This document shows positions 51,920-59,981 of a stretch of DNA of 64,000 nucleotides, in pieces. Location of the stretch: positions 1 to 64,000 of the forward strand of contig NZ_CANLER010000010.1 in the NCBI RefSeq assembly GCF_947489715.1. Reading direction: 5' to 3'. The translations under genes and the position numbers were made by a program. Source of the stretch: an uncultured Roseovarius sp. (GTDB lineage: Bacteria; Pseudomonadota; Alphaproteobacteria; Rhodobacterales; Rhodobacteraceae). The notes under the pieces are model-generated. The model ran no database searches. It was not told the DNA's origin and was given only the letters and a program-made list of their open reading frames with translations. Each line of letters starts with the position of its first letter. Position 1 is the stretch's first letter.

Positions 51920-53188
51920 TTGGCGAGAAAGAAGAAATCTTCGAAGGATTTGGAAGCTGAAACCGACCAGACTTCGGTGAATGACACAGATGAAACTTCC
52001 ATCGAAGATATGGCTGAACATTCGCCAAATGAAGATGAAAAGCCAACGGATCAAACCAACGCAGGCAGTTCCGAAAGTTTGGAAGAGGTCGACACTCAGG
52101 AGTATCCTGACGAAACCCAAAATCCTGAAGAAGATGAATCGGCTGCTGAAAAACTAGATGATCGTCCTGAGGCCCTCCTAACAGACGATGCTGTTGTCAA
52201 AGCTGAAAATATCGAGCAGGTGAACATTGGTGATCGCGTTACGGCACCTGTTGCTGAGCCAGTAGTTGTCAGGCAGGGCGGTTTCATCCCGATGGTTTTA
52301 GGCGGGATCATGGCGGCGGTGATTGGCTTTGCCGTTGCCCGTTACGTGCTTCCAGAAACAGGTTCAGATGCGGTGCTGTTGACAGAGATTCAACGCAAAC
52401 TGGATCAACAGAGCGATGTTGTTTCAAAAATGAATGAACGCATCGATACCCTTGAATCTGGCAATGACCTGAGCAATCTGGAAGCATCACAGTCAGATAA
52501 TTTGGCGGCTATTTCAGGTCTCTCAGATCGCCTTTCCGAGATCGAGACCCGTCTGGATGAAATCGAAAGCGTTCCTGCGGGAGAAGGTATTTCAGACGCA
52601 GCGTTGGCCGCCTATGAACGACAGTTAAAAGATTTGCGTTCTGAAGTTGACGCTGTGACGGAAAATGCAGCCTTGTTGGAAGAAAATGCACAAAATGCTG
52701 CAAAGGCCACTTTGCGTCGAGCGGCCTTCACACGGATTCAGACCGCGTTAGATGCGGGCGTTGCGTTTGGTGCAGCGGTTACTGACTTGGAAGGGATGGG
52801 CATAAGCATTCCGAGCGTTTTGCAGGAAGCGGCACCCAATGGCGTTGCGTCGCTGGCCGATCTTCAGGAGAGCTTTCCGGATGCAGCAAGGATTGCCTTG
52901 GCTGCGTCGCGCGATGCAACCGATGGAGCCGAAGACGGTGGTCTTACATCTTTCCTGAGAAGCCAACTTGGTGCTAGGTCGTTGCAGCCGCGCGAAGGAA
53001 GTGATCCCGATGCCATACTGTCCCGGGCGGAGGCAGCTGCGCGAGAAGGTCGGTTGACTGACGCGCTAGCGGAAATTGAATCACTACCTGAGGAAGGTCG
53101 TGCTGAGTTGTCCGGTTGGTCAGATCTGGTAGCCCGGCGGCTGGAAGTCGTTGCCGCTGCGCAAAAGCTGGGCGAGAGCCTGAATTGA
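51920..53188 (+). CDS. Alphaproteobacterial mitofilin (Mic60-like) inner-membrane protein
   Basis: The protein has about 422 residues. An acidic N-terminal cytoplasmic region (about 90 residues) is followed by one helix (IPMVLGGIMAAVIGFAVARY), coiled coil (LSDRLSEIETRLDEIES; YERQLKDLRSEVDAVTENA) and a C-terminal domain with ILSRAEAAAREGRLTDALAE and SDLVARRLEVVAAAQ, which matches the mitofilin signature. Bacterial mitofilins shape intracytoplasmic membranes and contact the outer membrane. Placement between hemD and hemY is the standard order. The start is uncertain: TTG 51920 (ARKKKSSKDL) and TTG 51887 are both possible. Confidence 0.85.
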   Translation: MARKKKSSKDLEAETDQTSVNDTDETSIEDMAEHSPNEDEKPTDQTNAGSSESLEEVDTQEYPDETQNPEEDESAAEKLDDRPEALLTDDAVVKAENIEQVNIGDRVTAPVAEPVVVRQGGFIPMVLGGIMAAVIGFAVARYVLPETGSDAVLLTEIQRKLDQQSDVVSKMNERIDTLESGNDLSNLEASQSDNLAAISGLSDRLSEIETRLDEIESVPAGEGISDAALAAYERQLKDLRSEVDAVTENAALLEENAQNAAKATLRRAAFTRIQTALDAGVAFGAAVTDLEGMGISIPSVLQEAAPNGVASLADLQESFPDAARIALAASRDATDGAEDGGLTSFLRSQLGARSLQPREGSDPDAILSRAEAAAREGRLTDALAEIESLPEEGRAELSGWSDLVARRLEVVAAAQKLGESLN

Positions 53189-53207
53189 TACCGAAAGGGC
53201 AAGCGTA

Positions 53208-54686
53208 ATGCTGTGGTCAATTATCAAGATTGTTGTTTTCATTGCCCTTGTTGCGGCGGCTGCTATCGGCGCCGGGTATCTGTTGGAGCTTGACGGTGGC
53301 GTTCGTATCGTCATGGCGGGGCAGGAATTGAACCTGACACCATTGACGGCTGTTATCGCATTGTTGGTTCTGGTCGCTGCGATTTGGGTATTCCTGAAAC
53401 TGGCGTCACTTGTGATTGCAATCCTCAAGTTCATCAACGGTGACGAAACTGCGATCTCGCGGTATTTCGACCGAAATCGTCAACAAAAGGGGTATAAGGC
53501 CCTGTCAGAAGGCATGATGGCGCTGGCCTCGGGCGAAGGCGAGTTGGCAATGGCCAAAGCGAGCCGTGCGGAACGGTATTTGCGTAAGCCAGAACTCACC
53601 AATTTGATCACTGCCCAGGCGGCCGAAATGTCAGGGAATCGCCGCAAGGCTGAAGAGGTTTACAAGCGCCTTTTGACGAATGAAAAGACACGGTTTGTTG
53701 GCGTGCGCGGCATTCTGAAGCAAAAATTGGCAGAGGGCGATACAGATACGGCGCTAAAGCTAGCGGAGACTGCCTTTGCGCTGAAACCCAAGCATGCTGA
53801 GATTCAGGATACTCTTCTGACACTACAGGCCCAAAACGAGGACTGGACTGGTGCGCGCAAGACGCTCAATGCCAAGTTAAAACACGGTAGTCTGCCGCGG
53901 GATGTTCACAAACGGCGGGATGCTGTTCTGGCACTGTCCGAAGCACGCGATGTGTTGGATGAAGGCAAGGACATAGAGGCGAGAGAAGCTGCGATTGAAG
54001 CCAACCGCCTGTCACCAGACCTCATACCGGCGGCGGTACTGGCAGCGCGTGGGTATATTGAGAAGGGTTCCAAGCGATACGCCGTCCGCGTGCTGAAAAA
54101 GGCCTGGGACGCAAGACCGCACCCAGATCTTGCGGCGGTTTTTGCGGAGATCGAACCAGAAGAAACACCGGAAGCGCGTTTGAAGAGGTTCGCCAAGCTC
54201 CTTAAGGTACACCCGGAAAATCGCGAAACCAAACTGTTGGAGGCGGAGCTGCATATTGCTGCAGAAGATTTCCCGGCAGCACGGCGCGCCCTTGGCGATC
54301 TGGCCGCAGTAGACCCGGACGCCCGGGTGCTGACGATCATGGCGGCTGTTGAGCGCGGCGAAGGTGCTTCGGACGCGGTGGTGAAGGGTTGGTTGGCCCG
54401 CGCTCTTTCCGCCCCGCGTGGCCCGCAATGGGTATGTGAAAATTGCCATCACATTCATGCGGAATGGGTGCCCGCCTGCGACAATTGTCAATCCTTCGAT
54501 ACTCTCAGTTGGACCGCGCCACCTGCAGCTTCGGTTAGCAGTTCGACCGGCGTTGAGATGTTGCCGCTGATTGTTGGCTCTATCGAAGATGATGTTTCGG
54601 ATAAAATGCCAGCAGACCCGGAAAACGAAGAGATTCCAGATGCGGAAATACTGGATGAACCGGAATCGGAAACGACCGACAAATAA
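53208..54686 (+). CDS. hemY: HemY-type TPR membrane protein with C-terminal zinc-ribbon-like motif
   Basis: The protein has 492 residues. Two N-terminal helices (IIKIVVFIALVAAAAIGAGY; VIALLVLVAAIWVFLKLASL) are followed by TPR-like helices (SRYFDRNRQQKGYKALSEGM; ELTNLITAQAAEMSGNRRKA). Near the C-terminus comes WVCENCHHIHAEWVPACDNC (Cys410, 413, 424, 427), a CxxC-x10-CxxC metal site like the rubredoxin-type tail of LapB/YciM, followed by an acidic tail. HemY is linked to late heme steps and its exact role is unresolved. It follows the mitofilin gene by 19 bp. Confidence 0.9.
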   Translation: MLWSIIKIVVFIALVAAAAIGAGYLLELDGGVRIVMAGQELNLTPLTAVIALLVLVAAIWVFLKLASLVIAILKFINGDETAISRYFDRNRQQKGYKALSEGMMALASGEGELAMAKASRAERYLRKPELTNLITAQAAEMSGNRRKAEEVYKRLLTNEKTRFVGVRGILKQKLAEGDTDTALKLAETAFALKPKHAEIQDTLLTLQAQNEDWTGARKTLNAKLKHGSLPRDVHKRRDAVLALSEARDVLDEGKDIEAREAAIEANRLSPDLIPAAVLAARGYIEKGSKRYAVRVLKKAWDARPHPDLAAVFAEIEPEETPEARLKRFAKLLKVHPENRETKLLEAELHIAAEDFPAARRALGDLAAVDPDARVLTIMAAVERGEGASDAVVKGWLARALSAPRGPQWVCENCHHIHAEWVPACDNCQSFDTLSWTAPPAASVSSSTGVEMLPLIVGSIEDDVSDKMPADPENEEIPDAEILDEPESETTDK

Positions 54687-54729
54687 TCGGCTCAGCACGC
54701 TAATTCCATTTATTGAACATTGGCCACAG

Positions 54730-54748
54730 GGCGCTGTCCGATAGCGCC
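54730..54748. terminator. Possible shared terminator hairpin
   Basis: GGCGCT / AGCGCC with a 7-base loop lies between the convergent hemY and aminotransferase genes. The following stretch (GTTCTTC) is only weakly T-rich, so this is a tentative call. Confidence 0.35.
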
Positions 54749-54753
54749 GTTCT

Positions 54754-55938
54754 TCAAATACCTGCTTTAATGACCGCTTCCGCCAAAATTGGTACGGTTT
54801 TTGAATTCAAACCGGCGATATTCAGACGGGAATCTCCGACCATATAAATCCCGTAGTCCCGCCGGAGCGATTCGACCTGTTCCGGGGTGGCACCAAGGCG
54901 CGAAAACATTCCGCGATGTTCGGCAAGAAAATCAAAACGATCCGATCCCGACCGTTGCCGTAATTCACGAGCCAGTTGCTCACGAAGTTTCAGCATTCCC
55001 AATCGAACATTTTCAAGTTCTGCCTTCCAGTCAGCGCGCAAGGTGTCGTCATTCATAATCAGGCTGACCAGTCGCGCACCGTGATCTGGTGGGAACGAGT
55101 AATTCTGACGGTTAAGAAATTCCAAGTTTGTTTGGGTGGTTGTTCGCAAGGATTTGTCCTGCAAAACAGCCATCAAAATCCCTGTACGCTCGCGATAGAT
55201 GCCAAAGTTCTTAGAACAACTTGCACCGATCAGTGTCTCGGGCATTTCAGAGGCTACCATGCGCAGCCCGGCGGCATCTTCTTCCAGACCGTCGCCGAAG
55301 CCCTGGTATGCAAGGTCAATCAACGGAATCGCTCCGTTTTGTTGCATCAATGTGATTACCTCTGACCATTGAGCCTGGGTCAGGTTAGCACCGGTTGGAT
55401 TGTGGCAGCAGGCATGCAACAGAACCACGTCGCCGGATCGAATATTGCCTAGATCCTCGATCATTCCCTCAAAGTCGATGGCGCGTGTGTCGTTATTAAA
55501 GTAACGATATTCGGCGATGTTGATGCCGACATAATTGATGATTGACGGATGGTTTGGCCAGGTTGGGGACGATATCCAGATCTTGGTGGAGGGGTTCGCG
55601 AGTTTTACCAGTTCCAATGCTTGGCGGAATGCTCCGGTGCCGCCGGGCGTTGCAACGGCAGCCACGGTTTCTTGCGATACTTTATCACCTAAGACCAATG
55701 CAATCATGGCATCTGAAAAAGCTGGATCACCCGCCAAGCCGACATAGGACTTGGTCTTTTCCTCTTGCCACCATTTTTTCTCTGCCGCTTTGACCGCGCG
55801 CATCACCGGGGTTTCTCCAGCAGCGTTTTTGTACACTCCGACACCCAGATCTATTTTGTCGGTTCTTGTATCACTGCGATACAATTTCATGAGTGTCAGG
55901 ATTTTGTCGGCTGGTTGCGGTTTCAAGGCGTTCAACAT
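54754..55938 (-). CDS. Aromatic amino acid / aspartate aminotransferase
   Basis: The protein has 394 residues. It is a class I PLP aminotransferase of the TyrB/AspC type: KIDLGVGVYKNAAGETPVMR near the N-terminus, LHACCHNPTGANLTQAQW, the PLP-binding Lys in LIGASCSKNFGIYRERTG and the C-terminal MVGDSRLNIAGLNSKTV. It moves amino groups between aromatic amino acids or aspartate and 2-oxoglutarate. TyrB and AspC cannot be told apart here, so no symbol is given. It lies alone, 106 bp upstream of the start of the Dlt-like cluster in map order. Confidence 0.93.
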   Translation of the reverse strand: MLNALKPQPADKILTLMKLYRSDTRTDKIDLGVGVYKNAAGETPVMRAVKAAEKKWWQEEKTKSYVGLAGDPAFSDAMIALVLGDKVSQETVAAVATPGGTGAFRQALELVKLANPSTKIWISSPTWPNHPSIINYVGINIAEYRYFNNDTRAIDFEGMIEDLGNIRSGDVVLLHACCHNPTGANLTQAQWSEVITLMQQNGAIPLIDLAYQGFGDGLEEDAAGLRMVASEMPETLIGASCSKNFGIYRERTGILMAVLQDKSLRTTTQTNLEFLNRQNYSFPPDHGARLVSLIMNDDTLRADWKAELENVRLGMLKLREQLARELRQRSGSDRFDFLAEHRGMFSRLGATPEQVESLRRDYGIYMVGDSRLNIAGLNSKTVPILAEAVIKAGI

Positions 55939-56044
55939 GTTTCAAGTTCCTGAGGTGGTGGGAGCTATTGCGTCAGTTCCAGAGGCAACTGTTGTACTTC
56001 GTAAATCCGGCTAACCAAGTGCGCAAGAACTGCTACACAGCATT

Positions 56045-56161
56045 TCAGAACTGATTGTACGGCGATTCCTGGAGGCCGGGTTCAATGAAAAACAAACAGA
56101 AAATGATGAGCGCAAAAATCACGATGATCTTTAGTATTTCGCGGCGGGAGTTGGTCATCAT
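56045..56161 (-). CDS. DltX-like microprotein (38 residues)
   Basis: The product is a single membrane helix with a short polar N-terminus (MMTNSRREILK), a helix of about 18 residues (IIVIFALIIFCLFFIEP) and a C-terminus GLQESPYNQF. The start overlaps the stop of the MBOAT gene by 4 bp (ATGA), so it is translated by coupling. Known DltX microproteins of Gram-positive dlt operons are about 45 residues, have one helix and end in a YNxF motif; the Tyr is thought to carry the acyl group passed from DltB to DltD. Here YNQF ends the protein. The gene was found by context and is too short to stand out on its own. Identity with DltX is inferred from position and the C-terminal motif. Confidence 0.7.
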   Translation of the reverse strand: MMTNSRREILKIIVIFALIIFCLFFIEPGLQESPYNQF

Positions 56162-57199
56162 GATAAGGGCCCATAATTTGCGAACCAAGATAGGCTGATC
56201 ACAACGACCCAGATAAGGATACGCGCTAGCCAGCGTTTGGTTCTCGTTTCTGGTGGCTCGAAGCTGTTTGCCAAGAGCAAACCATGCGCAATACCCCAAA
56301 CCAGATATCCCAGAGAAAGGTTGTGCCAGATACCCATGAAAACAAATGCGGCAACGGTTGCGAGTTTTGGCGGCACTCCGCGCAGGTTAAGCGGCAGAAA
56401 TATGTATTGAAGCACGAATTGAGCCATCGACCTGTGCCAGCGAGACCAGAAATCTTTGAAAGTCAGCGCTTTCCACGGGTGTTGGAAGTTGACCGGTAGG
56501 CGATATCCAAAAAGCCGGGAAAAGTGTTCCGCAATAAGTGATTGCCCCCAGAACGCCGCAAACAACTGAAGAAAAAAGCAACACCCAAATCATGAAGAAT
56601 ATGCCATGTTCGTAGCGTTCCATAATATTGGAGACGCCTCCGAAAGCTGGTGACAGTAGAACCGCCAACAGGAAGCCCAACAACATCATCCGGTAGTCCC
56701 GAAGGACTGGCTGTTCAAAGTTTCCCTTGCGGTTCTGGTCGCGAAGTAAAGTTCCCGAAAAGACCGGACCGATTACCAGCGCGGGAAGAAAAAACGCGGC
56801 GGGCAGAAGCCAATATGTTTCGCTGATCGGCAGGGTTTTCCTGCTGCTGAGCAATTGTTTGGCCGTCATGAATATGCGGATCGTCGAAAAGGAAATGGTC
56901 AGTGTTGCAACGGGCATCAGTAAGAAGAGTTGGTGAAAATCGACAAACAAAAGATTGAGCAACAGCAGGTAGGGGCCGTATTGCCGCAAGTCCGATTTGC
57001 GTGGAAACTTGTTGAACAACCAGACCATGAATGCAGCTTCCACCACGGTTAGTAATAGAAATACAGCTGCTATCGGAGCGAATATCACGACAGCGGAAAA
57101 ACCTATCACCGTCAGCACGTGGACCGCAGCCGCTCGGGGAAGCGGCAGGCAAATTAACCAAGCTAGAAGAATAAGGATGATGTGAACAAGCGGTTGCAT
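56158..57199 (-). pseudogene. DltB-like MBOAT acyltransferase gene with a frameshift at 56572-56577
   Basis: The first part (57199 downward) encodes multiple helices (LVHIILILLAWLICLPLPRA; YLLLLNLLFVDFHQLFLLMP) and ends in the wrong frame. A second frame continues as FAAFWGQSLIAEHFSRLFGY, FKDFWSRWHRSMAQFVLQYI and VFMGIWHNLSLGYLVWGIAH, the MBOAT core with its conserved His. The slip is in a run of six T on the coding strand; removing one T joins the frames into about 346 residues. MBOAT proteins such as DltB move acyl groups across the inner membrane. Strong coupling to both neighbours argues that the gene is functional and that the extra T may be a sequencing error or a slippage site. Confidence 0.75.
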
Positions 57200-58261
57200 C
57201 TATTCCGTCAACTTCATGATTTCAGACGTAAAAAAGCGTGAATAGATCAAAGCGCCGTAAGTTGAGGCATGGGTGGTGTCTGCAAAACTTTTTGCAAGTT
57301 CAGGACCTACTTCAGTGTCAAACAATCCATAGGGATGGACTAGTGGATATTCTGGAAATGCAGTTTCGATTTCTGCGATTTCTTCTTGTGAGATGCTGGT
57401 GTCGCCAAGGACTGGAAGCAGAACGACAACAACTTTGCTCCCCGCGGCCGTCAAAATCTCAGCCATCTGTCTAAGCTGGTCTACTTCAAAGCTGCGCATG
57501 GGGTCTGATGGTGAAAAGGCCAGATATTCATCCGCCTTCAGTGTCATTTTTTCGCGGCGAAGTTTTTTTTCTTCGCTTTCTTTGAATTCTATGTCGTCAT
57601 GCAAATTGTTGAAATACCAATTCGGACGTGACTGACGATGCAGCGCGTCACCCGTGCATTTATCCAAGGCACCTTTTAGCTTCATTGGCACGTAACGCAT
57701 GCCCGCATAGATATTTGCTTCAAGCTTTTGCAACAAAAGCGCCGGTAGAGATAAATAACCGCTTTCGAGCGTTCTGGGTAGCGCTGTTCCGAAATCGTTC
57801 AGTTTCGCGTTGCGGCGGATTTCAAGCAACGTATCCAGATTGGCGTAGGCGACATTGCGCGTTGGGTTAACCGGAATGTCCCATTGGCGCTGTCGCTCGG
57901 GTTTGAAATTGTACATGAGCTGAAGGAAAACGATCTCGGGCGCGCCGCGGTGCTCCAGGTAGTTTTCGACGGGCGGACGCAGTTGCGTAATCCTAGGAAA
58001 GGTCATCGCAACGCGTTCGATCACGAGATCCTTCCCGGTCTCTTTCTTGATCTGTTGCCGCATATAACCGGGGTCAAAGCCACGACCATAACGGCTTGAG
58101 CCAATAAAAAGCACGTCAGCGGCCGGAGCATCGAGCTCAGCCAATTCGTAAGCACATCTGACCAGATCTGGACCATTGAAAGCTTTGCCCCGAGGGCCAA
58201 AAAAAGCAAGTGATGCTAACAGCAGGATTAGCGCAAATGGCGCGAAATTTAATCTGGCCAT
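57200..58261 (-). CDS. DltD-like SGNH-type protein, membrane-anchored
   Basis: The protein has 353 residues. An N-terminal helix (APFALILLLASLAFFGPRG) anchors it with the domain outside. SGNH elements are VLFIGSSRYGRGFDPGYMR (Ser55 or Ser56) and the C-terminal DTTHASTYGALIYSRF (Asp328, His331). DltD-type proteins accept the acyl group from DltB/DltX and pass it to the final polymer. Its ATG overlaps the ligase stop by 13 bp, and its stop abuts the MBOAT start. The target polymer in this organism is unknown; sulfated or other surface polysaccharides are candidates. Confidence 0.8.
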   Translation of the reverse strand: MARLNFAPFALILLLASLAFFGPRGKAFNGPDLVRCAYELAELDAPAADVLFIGSSRYGRGFDPGYMRQQIKKETGKDLVIERVAMTFPRITQLRPPVENYLEHRGAPEIVFLQLMYNFKPERQRQWDIPVNPTRNVAYANLDTLLEIRRNAKLNDFGTALPRTLESGYLSLPALLLQKLEANIYAGMRYVPMKLKGALDKCTGDALHRQSRPNWYFNNLHDDIEFKESEEKKLRREKMTLKADEYLAFSPSDPMRSFEVDQLRQMAEILTAAGSKVVVVLLPVLGDTSISQEEIAEIETAFPEYPLVHPYGLFDTEVGPELAKSFADTTHASTYGALIYSRFFTSEIMKLTE

Positions 58262-59721
58262 GACATCGCTTTCAGGGCTTTTCGATCAATTTTTCCGTTC
58301 ATATTAGTTGGCATAGCATCAAGACACAAAAACCTGACTGGGTGCATATATTTTGGCAACGCATCATGCAGGCTTTCCATGTCAGAAAAAGGTTTTTCGG
58401 CCTCGTAAGCAATGGCGATCTGCCGATCGTCACCCTCGCCAAGCAGGACTGCGGCTGCAACCTTACATCCGAACACTTTTCGAAACGCTGCTTCGATGTC
58501 CCCCAGTTCAATTCGGTATCCGCGCAGCTTTATCTGGCCATCGTTTCGACCAAGGTATACAAGCTCACCCTCTCGTATGCAGACCAGATCGCCGCTGCGA
58601 TAATAACGATCGCTATCACTTTCAATAAAAGGGCTCGAGCCGGTTTCAGGTTGATACCCTTCAAAAACTTGCGGCCCGGCTAGCAGCAATTCGCCTTCGT
58701 CGCCTTCTTTCGGGCTGGTCGTAACGCCGCCCTCTGTCTCAATTGCAATGCGATTGGAACCAAATGGCGCCCCAAGAGGTACGTTGGCAAGGATCGCGTC
58801 GTCCTGGGAAAATCGCTTGTATGTAAACGCGATTGTTGCCTCTGTGGGACCATAAAGATTGTAGAGCGGCGCGCCATCTACGAGGAAATTTTGGAATGCG
58901 GATGCACTGTCGGATGGAAGCGCTTCACCACAAAAAAGGGCCATTTCCAAGCTGTGGCCGACAGGTTTGTCTCCCTGTCCTTTCGCGACCTGCGACGCCA
59001 ACATGGGTACGGAAAACCAGATATCTATTTTGTTTTTTGCCAGATACGAATGAGGCATCAGCAAATCCATTGGTCGGGCAGGGCAAATCGTACCTCCTGA
59101 ATACAGCGCTAAGAAAATGTCATGCATTGCCAAGTCAAAGCTGAGGTCAAAGAGTTGGCTGAATCGTCGCCCGCTAGGGATGCCAAGCGCGTCAGTGACC
59201 TGCGTTATGTAATGTTCTAGGCATGCATAGTTGACTGGCACCCCCTTGGGATCTCCAGTCGAGCCTGAGGTGAACATGTGATAGGCGATTGCGTTTTCGT
59301 CAGGTATCGTCTGCATCTCAGGCAATCCTTCTGGCGGTAATGGTGCCAGGAAATCACCTAGATCAATTGATTGAACAGACAGGCTTGCGGCCAACTCCTT
59401 GGTGTCAGTGTCGTTGACAATAAGGTCGACGCTCGCGGATGTTAGAATTTTTTCGTGCCTGCTTATCGGTAAGGCAGGATTTAGCGGTACAAAACGGATG
59501 CTTGAGAAGAACGCAGCCAGCACTGCCACATAGGTCTCGATGCGCCTTGTGCTGAGAATTCCCAAAACGCCAACATTGCGATTTCCCAACTCGGCTTGCA
59601 GCGCACGGATACATCCACCAAAAGCTTGGTACGACAGTCCGCTGGCACGCTTGCCCTCAATCGCCAAGCTATCCTTGTTGGCTTCAAATTGCGCCAGGAT
59701 GGATCGATGAAGCGTAGCCAT
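58249..59721 (-). CDS. DltA-like adenylating ligase (AMP-binding enzyme)
   Basis: The protein has 490 residues, the length of stand-alone DltA. Motif A3 is HMFTSGSTGDPKGVPVNY (150-164), A5 YNLYGPTEATIAFT, A7 YRSGD, A8 LGRNDGQIKLRGYRIELGD, and A10 ends in NMNGKIDRKAL with the catalytic Lys477. It should activate a carboxylic acid, most likely an amino acid, as AMP-ester and load it on the carrier protein encoded upstream. Substrate identity is not shown by the sequence; D-alanine is suggested only by the operon. The start ATG 59721 lies inside the long carrier frame. Confidence 0.85.
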   Translation of the reverse strand: MATLHRSILAQFEANKDSLAIEGKRASGLSYQAFGGCIRALQAELGNRNVGVLGILSTRRIETYVAVLAAFFSSIRFVPLNPALPISRHEKILTSASVDLIVNDTDTKELAASLSVQSIDLGDFLAPLPPEGLPEMQTIPDENAIAYHMFTSGSTGDPKGVPVNYACLEHYITQVTDALGIPSGRRFSQLFDLSFDLAMHDIFLALYSGGTICPARPMDLLMPHSYLAKNKIDIWFSVPMLASQVAKGQGDKPVGHSLEMALFCGEALPSDSASAFQNFLVDGAPLYNLYGPTEATIAFTYKRFSQDDAILANVPLGAPFGSNRIAIETEGGVTTSPKEGDEGELLLAGPQVFEGYQPETGSSPFIESDSDRYYRSGDLVCIREGELVYLGRNDGQIKLRGYRIELGDIEAAFRKVFGCKVAAAVLLGEGDDRQIAIAYEAEKPFSDMESLHDALPKYMHPVRFLCLDAMPTNMNGKIDRKALKAMSWPD

Positions 59722-59981
59722 TCGTTTAGAATATCATCTAGAAAGTCAAAGATAGCTCGGGTCGACTGGAAGTAGATCGCGTCATCATCTTCAAGATCTA
59801 CATCAAAGCTTTCGCCGACAGCCATGAAAACTGAAACAAAACTCAGGGAATCCCATTCCCGCGGGTTTCCCATCGTAGATTCCATTGTCACCGGTTGTGA
59901 CAATGTCTGAGATGATGAGGCCGATTTGAGCGCGGTTTCCACCACGTTGCAAACTGCTGCTTCATTGAAATCACCAGTCAT
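59481..59981 (-). CDS. Acyl-carrier protein (DltC-like) with displaced stop
   Basis: ATG 59981 has AGAGGA 7 bases upstream. The phosphopantetheine site is EWDSLSFVSVF with Ser45. A carrier domain would end near residue 85 (IFDFLDDIL), but the frame stays open for a further 240 bases inside the ligase gene. The tail beyond has no protein-like features. Either the carrier carries an odd extension overlapping the ligase, or a base was lost or gained near 59730-59745; a shift by one base would give TAA or TAG just before the ligase ATG. It is upstream of the ligase and should carry the activated acyl group. The 3' end given is the frame end as read. Confidence 0.6.
   Translation of the reverse strand: MTGDFNEAAVCNVVETALKSASSSQTLSQPVTMESTMGNPREWDSLSFVSVFMAVGESFDVDLEDDDAIYFQSTRAIFDFLDDILNEWLRFIDPSWRNLKPTRIAWRLRASVPADCRTKLLVDVSVRCKPSWEIAMLAFWEFSAQGASRPMWQCWLRSSQASVLYR

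Noticed and set aside
59481-59720. Long C-terminal extension of the carrier protein as a real domain
   Set aside because: The tail has no recognisable protein pattern and overlaps the well-supported ligase N-terminus.
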